Source: Tepidiphilus sp. (lineage in GTDB: Bacteria; Pseudomonadota; Gammaproteobacteria; Burkholderiales; Rhodocyclaceae). From it: DNA of 7,085 nt. The stretch spans positions 1-7,085 of the forward strand of contig JAQUGB010000089.1 of the NCBI GenBank assembly GCA_028684345.1, in the 5' to 3' direction. The position numbers were made by a program, and so were the translations under genes. Below are positions 1 through 7,085 of the stretch, in pieces (position 1 is the first letter of the stretch; every line of letters starts with the position of its first letter). The notes below the pieces were generated by a model. That model had not been told where the DNA came from, made no database searches, and saw only the letters and a program-made list of their open reading frames with translations.

Positions 1-1978
<1,978 letters not shown>

Positions 1979-2044
1979 GAAACGACCCTCGACGAGGATG
2001 ATGGCTGCGCCTTCGCGCCCGCGAGGCGGCGAGCTTCGGCTGAG

Positions 2045-2074
2045 GAGACAAAAAACGAAAACAGAAAATATAAT
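2045..2074 (+). promoter_or_regulatory. predicted sigma-70 promoter of the gntR-crotonase unit
   Basis: A perfect TATAAT at 2069-2074 follows GAGACA (2045-2050, four of six matches to TTGACA) with an 18-base spacer that starts with an A-tract. Transcription would begin near 2081, at the edge of the 14-bp palindrome, giving a leader of about 35 bases to the ATG at 2116. The -10 box overlaps the candidate minus-strand -10 of the mutase, so the two promoters probably compete or share control. Confidence 0.6.
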
Positions 2075-2075
2075 A
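2067..2075 (-). promoter_or_regulatory. possible -10 region for the mutase gene
   Basis: Reading leftward, the minus strand shows TATTAT (2075-2070) overlapping TATATT (2072-2067), in the only AT-rich patch before the mutase. No good -35 hexamer lies at the right distance; the best is TTCCAT at 2095-2090, inside the palindrome. This would leave a leader of roughly 80-90 bases. It is inferred from composition and position only. The promoter may need an activator. Confidence 0.35.
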
Positions 2076-2080
2076 TGTAA

Positions 2081-2094
2081 TCCATAATTATGGA
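2081..2094. promoter_or_regulatory. 14-bp perfect palindrome, candidate operator
   Basis: TCCATAATTATGGA is identical to its reverse complement. It lies just downstream of the predicted -10 of the GntR gene, at the expected transcription start, and upstream of the mutase -10, where a -35 would be. FCD-type GntR proteins bind short palindromes as dimers and commonly repress their own gene and a divergent neighbour, so this is a natural site for the adjacent regulator. The sequence is not an exact match to the FadR or VanR consensus I know. Binding by this protein is inference. Confidence 0.5.
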
Positions 2095-2115
2095 AGCCCC
2101 TTGGACCCCTCGCCG

Positions 2116-2805
2116 ATGACTCCACAACGCATCGCGCCCCAAGCGCTCTACCAGGAAGTGGCCGAGAGGCTGCGCCAGCGCATTTTCGCGCACGAATTAC
2201 CGCCGGGACAGCCGATCGACGAGCTGCGCCTGGCGGCCGAATACGGCATTTCGCGCACCCCCTTGCGCGAGGCCCTGAAAGTGCTCGCCGCCGAAGGGCT
2301 GGTGACCCTGGTGCCGCGGCGCGGCGCTTTCGTCAGTCAGATCTCCGCCTCGGAGCTGGATGCGATCTTCGACGTGCTCGCGGTGCTCGAGGGGCACGCC
2401 GCGCGCCGCGCCGCCGAACGGCTGGACGAAGAAGCCGCCAAACGGCTGCGACGACTGCACCAGCGCCTGGAAGAAACGGCGCGCGCTGCGGCGATCGACG
2501 CCTTCTTCGAGGCGAATCAAGCGTTCCACGCCGAAGTCTTGCGGCTCGCGAACAACCCTTTCCTTTCGAGCACGATCCAGGATCTGCGCCAAAAGATACG
2601 GCTGAGCCGTCACCATTCGCTCTACGACGAGGGCCGGCTGGAGCGCAGCCTGCAGGAGCACCGCGAGCTGCTCGCCGCCCTGCTCGAGGGCGAGGCCGAA
2701 GCGGCCGAACGGTGCATGCGCGAACATCTGCGCTCCGGACGCGAGGCAATCGCCCACCTGCGCCGCGATGCCACCCCCACCCTAGATACTGAAGAATCCT
2801 CATGA
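2116..2805 (+). CDS. GntR family transcriptional regulator, FadR/FCD subfamily
   Basis: A DNA-binding regulator with an N-terminal winged helix-turn-helix followed by an all-helical FCD ligand-binding domain. From the ATG at 2116 the protein has 229 residues, typical for the subfamily. The wHTH spans about residues 9-75: LYQEVAERLRQRIF, then LPPGQPIDELRLAAEYGIS, RTPLREALKVLAAEGLV and the wing VPRRGAFV. The FCD domain covers about 80-215. Its metal-site histidines are visible as FH (His138), EHRELL (His182) and REHLRSG (His204). The first ligand, usually Asp four residues before the first His, is Asn134 here. The start is uncertain: TTG at 2101 adds five residues and sits 4 bases after GGAAG, which overlaps the palindrome, while the ATG has only a weak GGA 10 bases upstream. 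The stop overlaps the next ATG (ATGA), so the crotonase is probably translationally coupled. Control of itself, the crotonase and the divergent mutase is likely. The effector is unknown, with an acyl-CoA or small carboxylate possible. Confidence 0.92.
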   Translation: MTPQRIAPQALYQEVAERLRQRIFAHELPPGQPIDELRLAAEYGISRTPLREALKVLAAEGLVTLVPRRGAFVSQISASELDAIFDVLAVLEGHAARRAAERLDEEAAKRLRRLHQRLEETARAAAIDAFFEANQAFHAEVLRLANNPFLSSTIQDLRQKIRLSRHHSLYDEGRLERSLQEHRELLAALLEGEAEAAERCMREHLRSGREAIAHLRRDATPTLDTEESS

Positions 2806-3608
2806 GCGGAACCCTGCACACGACCCCACACCCCGAATCGGCCTGCCTGGTCGTCACCCTCGAGAATCCGGGAAAACGCAATGCGCTCGATGCCGCCCTG
2901 TGGCAGACGCTGGGCGATCTCTTTCTCGAACTCACCGCCGAAAATCTTCCCTGGCGCAGCGTGATCCTCACGGGTGCAGGCAACGCCTTCGCCGCCGGGG
3001 GCGATCTGGAAGAATTCCCCCGCGTGCGCGCCGACCTCGCCTCGGCGCTCGACTACCACGAAGGCAAAGTCGGACGGGCGCTGCGCGCGATCGCCGAGTG
3101 CCCGCTGCCGGTGATCGCGGCGATCGAGGGCCCCTGTATCGGCGGCGGGCTGGAGATCGCCGCGCTATGCGATCTGCGCGTGGCCGGACACGGCGCCCGC
3201 TTCGGCGCCCCCATCGCCCGGCTCGGCTTCTGGATGTACCCCGGCGAACTCGCCCTGCTGCACGAGCGTCTGCCGGAAGGACTGCTCGCGCAGATGTTGC
3301 TCGAGGGCGCGGTGCTCGATGCCGAGCGCCTGTGGCGGCTCGGCGTGCTGCATCACTGCGTCGAGGACGGTCGGGCGCTCGAAGAGGCGCTGGCCGTGGC
3401 GCGACGCATCGCCACCGGAGCACCGCGCGTGGCGCGAATGCACAAATACTGGCTGCGCCGCCTACGACGGTGCACGCCGCTGTCCGAGGAAGAAAAACGC
3501 GCCGGGCTGGCCTTCCTCGACGATCCCGACTATCGCGAAGGGCTCAGCGCCTTCCTGGAGAAACGGCCACCGTGTTTCGGACGCCACGCTCAGGGCGAAG
3601 AGGTATGA
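2802..3608 (+). CDS. crotonase-superfamily enzyme (enoyl-CoA hydratase/isomerase family), possibly methylmalonyl-CoA decarboxylase-like
   Basis: A cytoplasmic acyl-CoA enzyme of 268 residues with the crotonase fold. Visible family motifs are NPGKRNALD (22-30), the oxyanion-hole segment AFAAGGDLEEF (62-72), GPCIGGGLEIAALCDLRVA (110-128) and a C-terminal DYREGLSAFLEKR (243-255). Of the two catalytic glutamates of true hydratases (rat Glu144 and Glu164), the first is kept as Glu118. The second is replaced: the usual QPE reads API here, with Ile138. A Tyr146 follows shortly after. E. coli ScpB (methylmalonyl-CoA decarboxylase), as I recall it, also lacks the second Glu and has a Tyr in this region. 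However, ScpB has AGHD where this protein has AGGD. The gene overlaps the GntR stop by 4 bases with no strong ribosome site of its own. Its position opposite the mutase recalls the E. coli scpA-argK-scpB set. Family is certain. The reaction (decarboxylase, thioesterase-like or isomerase) is open. Confidence 0.9.
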   Translation: MSGTLHTTPHPESACLVVTLENPGKRNALDAALWQTLGDLFLELTAENLPWRSVILTGAGNAFAAGGDLEEFPRVRADLASALDYHEGKVGRALRAIAECPLPVIAAIEGPCIGGGLEIAALCDLRVAGHGARFGAPIARLGFWMYPGELALLHERLPEGLLAQMLLEGAVLDAERLWRLGVLHHCVEDGRALEEALAVARRIATGAPRVARMHKYWLRRLRRCTPLSEEEKRAGLAFLDDPDYREGLSAFLEKRPPCFGRHAQGEEV

Positions 3609-3626
3609 ATTTTCGGTGGGCATTGA

Positions 3627-3655
3627 TTGCGTTCGCATCCGCTTCACGCTAAGAT
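3627..3655 (+). promoter_or_regulatory. possible promoter of the lipoprotein pair
   Basis: TTGCGT (3627-3632) and TAAGAT (3650-3655) are separated by 17 bases, with three and four of six matches to consensus. A start near 3662 would give a leader of about 30 bases carrying AGGAGA. No terminator is visible between the crotonase stop at 3608 and this site, so read-through from upstream is also possible. Confidence 0.4.
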
Positions 3656-3692
3656 CATGGAATCGCCCTTGTCATCCCCAGGAGATAGCATC

Positions 3693-4235
3693 ATGCGCTT
3701 CGCTCCCCTGCCCATCGCCGCCGCGCTGGGTGCCGTCCTGCTCGGCGGCTGCACCAACCCCGGCGCACCGCTTCCCACCGATTTCGCCCAAGAACCGCAG
3801 CAAAAAATCCAGGCACTACGGCAGTGGCAAACGGTGGCCACGAGCCTGGCCGAGCGGCTGAGCGTCATGATGATCCGCGACAATAGCTGTACGCCGCAAG
3901 CCACGCTGTGCGATGTCATCTACGTGCACCCGGCCGCCAATGCGTCCACGTTCGACGCCGCCTTCCGCGAAGCCTTCGTGAGCCATCTCGTCGGCCGCGG
4001 CTGGAACGCCGCCCAGCAAGGGCCGGCCGACATCGAGATCGACCTCGACAGCCGCTACGCGAAGCTCTCCACCGCTCCCGAGGTCGAAGTGATGGTCACG
4101 GCATCGGCGCGGCGCGGTGACCGCTATCTCGCCCGCATCTCCGACGTCTATTACATCACCAGCCCCGAGCTCTACGCCAAGCTGGCCTCCAACCCCACGT
4201 ACGACCCCACCTGGCTGACGGTGCAAGGAGACTGA
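3693..4235 (+). CDS. putative outer-membrane lipoprotein, unknown family
   Basis: I do not recognise the family. The 180-residue product begins with a lipoprotein signal peptide: MRF, a hydrophobic stretch of small residues, and lipobox LGGC with Cys20 as the acylated residue. Residue +2 is Thr rather than Asp, which favours outer-membrane sorting. The mature part has a Pro/Gln-rich linker, a helical segment around 36-60, and two further cysteines (Cys66, Cys73) that could form a periplasmic disulfide. A likely alpha/beta domain follows, with DVIYVHP, FREAFVSHLVGRGW, ADIEIDLDS, EVEVMVTASA and RISDVYYITSPELY. The ATG at 3693 was chosen because AGGAGA (3680-3685) lies 7 bases upstream and it puts the signal peptide at the terminus. 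In-frame starts at 3627 and 3657 would bury the signal peptide. Two bases separate it from the FlgO-like gene, so the two form one operon and perhaps one envelope assembly. That partnership is inference. Confidence 0.85.
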   Translation: MRFAPLPIAAALGAVLLGGCTNPGAPLPTDFAQEPQQKIQALRQWQTVATSLAERLSVMMIRDNSCTPQATLCDVIYVHPAANASTFDAAFREAFVSHLVGRGWNAAQQGPADIEIDLDSRYAKLSTAPEVEVMVTASARRGDRYLARISDVYYITSPELYAKLASNPTYDPTWLTVQGD

Positions 4236-4237
4236 CC

Positions 4238-4768
4238 ATGCGGCATTCGCTCTCGATCCTCATGCTCTCCGGCGCCCTCGCCCTGTCGGCCTGCGCCACC
4301 GAGACCCTTCCCCCTCCGCCCAAGGCCGATCCCGCCGCGGTCATCAACAAAGCCTACGAGACGGCCGACGCCCTGATCGGCCAACTGCCGCCCGATCTGC
4401 GCGCAGGGCCCGTCCTCTTCGCCACCTTCGTCGACGTCGACGCGCTCGATCGCTCTACCACCTTGGGGCGCACGCTCACCGAGCAAGTCGCCAACCGCTT
4501 CGTGCAGCGCGGCTTCGTCGTCACCGAGCTCAAACTGCGCACGGCCGTCTTCGTCAAGCGCGACACGGGCGAGCTCATGCTCGCGCGCGAAGTCGACCAG
4601 ATCGCCCGCGAACACGACGCCCGCCTCGTCGTGGTCGGCACCTATGCGCCGGCCAAGGAAGCCGTCTACCTGAGCGTCAAGGCGATCAATCCGGGCACGG
4701 GTCAGGTGCTCGCGGCTCAGGACACCATCGTCCCCATGGACAGCAACGTGAAAAGCCTGTTGCGCTGA
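4238..4768 (+). CDS. FlgO family outer-membrane lipoprotein
   Basis: A 176-residue lipoprotein with signal peptide and lipobox LSAC (Cys19); +2 is Ala, favouring the outer membrane. After a Pro-rich tether the FlgO domain spans about 36-165. It shows INKAYETADALIGQLP, PVLFATFVDVDALDRSTTLGR (59-78), TEQVANRFVQRGFVV, the GELML segment (111-115) followed by an acidic/basic helix, DARLVVVGTYAPA (127-139) and VYLSVKAINPGTGQVLAAQDT. In Vibrio, FlgO supports the outer-membrane part of the flagellum together with FlgP. Relatives also occur away from flagellar loci with unknown roles, and no flagellar gene is in this window. The gene starts at an ATG with AAGGAG (4225-4230) 7 bases upstream and follows the previous lipoprotein by two bases. 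A strong hairpin terminator lies 16 bases after the stop, marking the operon end. Family membership is well supported. A flagellar role is not shown. Confidence 0.88.
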   Translation: MRHSLSILMLSGALALSACATETLPPPPKADPAAVINKAYETADALIGQLPPDLRAGPVLFATFVDVDALDRSTTLGRTLTEQVANRFVQRGFVVTELKLRTAVFVKRDTGELMLAREVDQIAREHDARLVVVGTYAPAKEAVYLSVKAINPGTGQVLAAQDTIVPMDSNVKSLLR

Positions 4769-4784
4769 GTTCGAGCGGACGAAG

Positions 4785-4809
4785 AAACGCCGCCCGAAGG
4801 GCGGCGTTT
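4785..4809. terminator. bidirectional rho-independent terminator
   Basis: An 11-bp perfect stem (4785-4795 pairing with 4799-4809, core CGCCGCCC/GGGCGGCG) closes a GAA loop. TTTT follows on the plus strand, and AAA precedes it, giving TTTCTTC on the minus strand. It lies between the FlgO-like stop (4768) and the cobQ stop (4821), which converge, so it should end both transcripts. The plus-strand U-run is short but the stem is strong. Confidence 0.85.
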
Positions 4810-4820
4810 TCACATCAACG

Positions 4821-6266
4821 TCAGGACACGCCCAGCATCCTCCGCCAGTCGCAGTGCGCTTCGATCGCCGCGGCCAAGCGTTCGATCGCCGCTTCGCGCC
4901 GTTGCACCGCATCCTCGGTGGAGAGCGCCGCCCCGGCCCAGTGCGCGAGCGCGGCGAAGGCGGGGGCCGAGTCGAAGAGTCCGTGCCAGTAAGTGCCGAG
5001 GATCTGCCCGTCTTCCGCGAGCGCCCCGTCGGGCACGCCGTCCTCGCCGATCACGGCAGGATGCGCGAGCGCCGGCCCTTCGCTCACGCCGAGGTGAATC
5101 TCGTAGCCTTCGACCTCCGCGCCGCCCAGTGCGGCAGCAAGCCGCCCGCGACAGCGGCGCAGCACCTTCCGGGAATCGAGCCGCGTGCGCAAGGAGAGCA
5201 ACCCCAGGCCGGACCGGCCGCCCGGCGCACCTTCCAGCCCCAGGGGGTCGTCGAGCCACTCGCCCAGCATCTGGAATCCTCCGCACAGGCCGACGAGTTT
5301 GCCGCCGTAGCGCAGATGCCGGCGTAGCAGCGCCGCGCCGCCTTGGGATTCGAACCAAGCGAGATCCGCCTGTACCGCCTTGGAACCCGGCAACACGACG
5401 AGGTCCGCGCCCGGCCAGTGACCGCCGTGCCACCAGTGGAAGTCGACCTCGGGGTGCAGGCGCCAGGCGTCGAGGTCGGTGTGATTGCTCACGCGCGGCC
5501 AAGCGATCGCCGTCACCCGCAGCCGCGCGCCTTCGGCGCGCTCCACCGGCGCGAGGCCGTCCTCCGCCTCCAACGCGAGCTTACCCAGATGCGGCAGCAC
5601 GCCGAAAACCGGTTTGCCGGTACGCTCCTCCAGCCAGCGCAGCCCCGGGGTGAGGAGCGAGAGATCGCCGCGGAAGCGGTTGATGACGAAGCCGCGCACG
5701 CGCGAGCGTTCGCTCGGCGAGAGGCATTCGAGCGTACCGACGATCTGAGCGAACACGCCGCCGCGATCGATGTCGGCCACCAGCGCCACCGGAATGTCGA
5801 CCGCCTCGGCAAAACCCATGTTGGCGATGTCGCGCGCACGCAGATTCACTTCGGCCGGGCTGCCCGCGCCCTCGACGAGAATCCACTCGAATTCCTCCTG
5901 CAGACGCGCCCAGGATTCGAGCACCGCTTGCAACGCCACCGGCTTGTAGGCGTGATACTCCCGCGCCGAGAGGGTATGCACCGCCCGCCCGTGGATCACG
6001 ACCTGGGCGCCGATATCCGTGGTGGGCTTGAGCAAGACCGGGTTGAAATCCACCCGCGGCTCGAGCCCGGCGGCAAAGGCCTGCAGCGCCTGGGCGCGGC
6101 CGATCTCGCCGCCGTCGGCGGTGACCGCGGCGTTGTTGGCCATGTTCTGCGGTTTGAACGGCGCCACGCGCATCCCGGCGCGCGCGAGCAGGCGGCACAG
6201 CCCCGCCACCAGCGTGCTCTTGCCGGCATCGGACGTGGTTCCCTGGATCATCAACGCGTGCGCCAT
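4821..6266 (-). CDS. cobQ: cobyric acid synthase, glutamine-hydrolysing (CobQ/CbiP)
   Basis: Amidates side chains b, d, e and g of adenosylcobyrinic acid a,c-diamide using glutamine and ATP, giving adenosylcobyric acid, a late step of cobalamin synthesis in the cytoplasm. The protein is 481 residues, the normal family length. The N-terminal synthetase domain has the P-loop GTTSDAGKST (9-18), FKPQNMANNAAVT (37-49), GEIGRAQALQA (53-63), FNPVLLKPT (74-82), VEGAGSPAEVNL (131-142) and VADIDRGGVFA (163-173). The C-terminal class I-like glutamine amidotransferase domain has VLPGSKA, GLCGGFQMLG with nucleophile Cys328, GYEIHLG, and GTYWHGLFD with His428. The ATG at 6266 is preceded by GGAGG 5 bases upstream. 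The frame stays open into the divergent gene, but that extension is not CobQ-like. The gene diverges from cbiB, the next pathway step, and converges on the FlgO-like gene. No B12 riboswitch fits in the short upstream gap. Confidence 0.97.
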   Translation of the reverse strand: MAHALMIQGTTSDAGKSTLVAGLCRLLARAGMRVAPFKPQNMANNAAVTADGGEIGRAQALQAFAAGLEPRVDFNPVLLKPTTDIGAQVVIHGRAVHTLSAREYHAYKPVALQAVLESWARLQEEFEWILVEGAGSPAEVNLRARDIANMGFAEAVDIPVALVADIDRGGVFAQIVGTLECLSPSERSRVRGFVINRFRGDLSLLTPGLRWLEERTGKPVFGVLPHLGKLALEAEDGLAPVERAEGARLRVTAIAWPRVSNHTDLDAWRLHPEVDFHWWHGGHWPGADLVVLPGSKAVQADLAWFESQGGAALLRRHLRYGGKLVGLCGGFQMLGEWLDDPLGLEGAPGGRSGLGLLSLRTRLDSRKVLRRCRGRLAAALGGAEVEGYEIHLGVSEGPALAHPAVIGEDGVPDGALAEDGQILGTYWHGLFDSAPAFAALAHWAGAALSTEDAVQRREAAIERLAAAIEAHCDWRRMLGVS

Positions 6267-6294
6267 GCTCGCCTCCGCGACAGGAAAGCGCCCG

Positions 6295-6302
6295 ATTATA
6301 AT
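6295..6302. promoter_or_regulatory. palindromic -10 box shared by divergent cobQ and cbiB
   Basis: ATTATAAT is its own reverse complement. It contains TATAAT on the plus strand (6297-6302) and on the minus strand (6300-6295), the only AT-rich spot in the 73-base gap. It could serve as the -10 for both divergent cobalamin genes. Neither direction has a recognisable -35 at 16-18 bases, so promoter strength or an activator requirement is unclear. Confidence 0.5.
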
Positions 6303-6339
6303 GGGCGACTTCGTCCGATCTCTGCCCGGCTCCCCTTCC

Positions 6340-7085
6340 ATGTCCGTCCTTTTGGCCACCGTGCTCGCGCTCGCGCTCGATCGGTTGCTCGGCGAGCCGC
6401 CGCGATGGCACCCGCTCGTCGGCTTCGGCCGCTGGGCTGCCGCGCTCGAAACCTTCGTGCGCCGGCGCATCGGCGAGGGCGTGGGCGCGGGAATGCTCGC
6501 CTGGGCGCTGGCGGTCTTGCCCTGGGTGGGACTCGTCGCCGCTTTGGGACGGGTGCATCCCTTCGTCGAGGACGCGCTCGAAGTCGGCTGCCTCGCGCTC
6601 GCCGTGGGGGCGCGCAGCCTGCGCGAGCACCTCGAACCGGTGCGGGACGCGCTCGCCGCCGGAGATCTGCCCAGGGCCCGGGCGCGGGTGGCCTTCCTCG
6701 TGAGCCGGGACACGGCAGCGATGACGGGCGAAGACGTGGCGCGCGCCGCCACGGAATCGGCACTGGAAAACGGCCACGACGCCGTGCTCGCCCCGCTGGT
6801 GTGGTTCGCGCTGCTCGGCGCGCCCGGCGTGGTGCTGCATCGCTTGGCCAACACGCTCGATGCCATGTGGGGCTATCGCACGCCGCGCTACGAGCGCTTC
6901 GGCAAGTGCGCCGCCCGCATCGACGACGCGCTCGGCTGGCCGAGCGCGCGGATCACGGCGCTCCTCTATGCACTGGGCGGACGCACGGGGACGGCGCTGC
7001 GCGCCTGGCGCCGACAGGCCCCGCGATGGGACAGCCCCAACGCCGGCCCGGTGATGGCGAGCGGCGCCGGCGCGTTGGGCGTCAC
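6340..7085 (+). CDS. cbiB: adenosylcobinamide-phosphate synthase CbiB/CobD (3' end cut by window edge)
   Basis: An inner-membrane protein that attaches aminopropanol (or its phosphate) to adenosylcobyric acid to make adenosylcobinamide (phosphate), the step directly after CobQ. The frame is open from the ATG to the window end, giving 248 of the usual 310-320 residues. Motifs in order are LALDRLLGEPPRWHPLVGFG (11-30), a hydrophobic segment around 50-70, VSRDTAAM (121-128), ATESALENGHDAVLAPL (137-153), HRLANTLDAMWGYR (167-180), YERFGKCAARIDD (184-196) and SPNAGPVMASGAGALGV (232-248). The ATG at 6340 has no clear Shine-Dalgarno sequence. An in-frame ATG at 6301 overlaps the -10 box, so it is unlikely to be in the transcript if that box is used. 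The start at 6340 places the conserved DRLLGEP at the usual distance from the terminus. The family assignment is very secure. Confidence 0.95.
   Translation, partial: MSVLLATVLALALDRLLGEPPRWHPLVGFGRWAAALETFVRRRIGEGVGAGMLAWALAVLPWVGLVAALGRVHPFVEDALEVGCLALAVGARSLREHLEPVRDALAAGDLPRARARVAFLVSRDTAAMTGEDVARAATESALENGHDAVLAPLVWFALLGAPGVVLHRLANTLDAMWGYRTPRYERFGKCAARIDDALGWPSARITALLYALGGRTGTALRAWRRQAPRWDSPNAGPVMASGAGALGV

Noticed and set aside
2197..2757. Minus-strand open frames opposite the GntR gene and the crotonase.
   Set aside because: They are composition-driven shadows without domains or ribosome sites, opposite clear family members.
3627..3692. A longer N-terminus for the first lipoprotein from TTG 3627 or ATG 3657.
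   Set aside because: Either start would place the signal peptide internally. AGGAGA at 7 bases before the ATG at 3693 and the lipobox at Cys20 fix the start.
6267..6339. A cobalamin riboswitch upstream of cobQ or cbiB.
   Set aside because: The gap is only 73 bases, too short for the riboswitch, and no B12-box-like segment is evident.
6267..6866. An N-terminal extension of about 200 codons on cobyric acid synthase suggesting a fusion.
   Set aside because: The extension is Ser/Arg/Pro-rich, lies antisense to cbiB and carries no domain. CobQ has a strong GGAGG site and the normal family N-terminus at 6266.

Overview
The window is GC-rich, densely packed bacterial chromosome. Base composition, Shine-Dalgarno sites, two lipobox-type lipoproteins and the gene families point to a Gram-negative proteobacterium, most likely a betaproteobacterium (for example a Rhodocyclales-like lineage). 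That placement is inference from style and gene content, not a database match. I see no mobile element, CRISPR array, tRNA or rRNA. The only non-coding stretches are short: about 137, 84, 52 and 73 bases.

Left part (1-3608): a divergent pair of transcription units. On the minus strand is the adenosylcobalamin-dependent methylmalonyl-CoA mutase large subunit, which runs off the left edge and lacks about 60 C-terminal residues. On the plus strand, and divergent from it, a GntR/FadR-type (FCD) regulator overlaps by 4 bases (ATGA) with a crotonase-superfamily enzyme. The AT-rich gap between the units holds a perfect TATAAT box and a perfect 14-bp palindrome at the predicted transcription start. 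This suggests a local switch for propionate/methylmalonyl-CoA metabolism.

Middle (3609-4810): a two-gene unit of small lipoproteins. The first is of unknown family and the second is a FlgO-family outer-membrane lipoprotein. It has a clean ribosome binding site for each gene, a plausible promoter in front and a strong hairpin terminator behind. The terminator also works in the opposite direction for the gene converging from the right.

Right part (4811-7085): cobalamin biosynthesis. Cobyric acid synthase (CobQ/CbiP) is on the minus strand. Divergent from it is CbiB/CobD (adenosylcobinamide-phosphate synthase), cut by the right edge. The short gap between them contains ATTATAAT, a palindrome that reads as a -10 box on both strands.

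The unifying theme is cobalamin: one end encodes a B12-dependent carbon-skeleton mutase and the other encodes late steps in making its cofactor. I found no convincing undescribed system. The most interesting points are the crotonase, whose active-site pattern resembles methylmalonyl-CoA decarboxylase more than a hydratase, the palindrome in the divergent promoter, and the FlgO-like lipoprotein pair with no flagellar genes in view.
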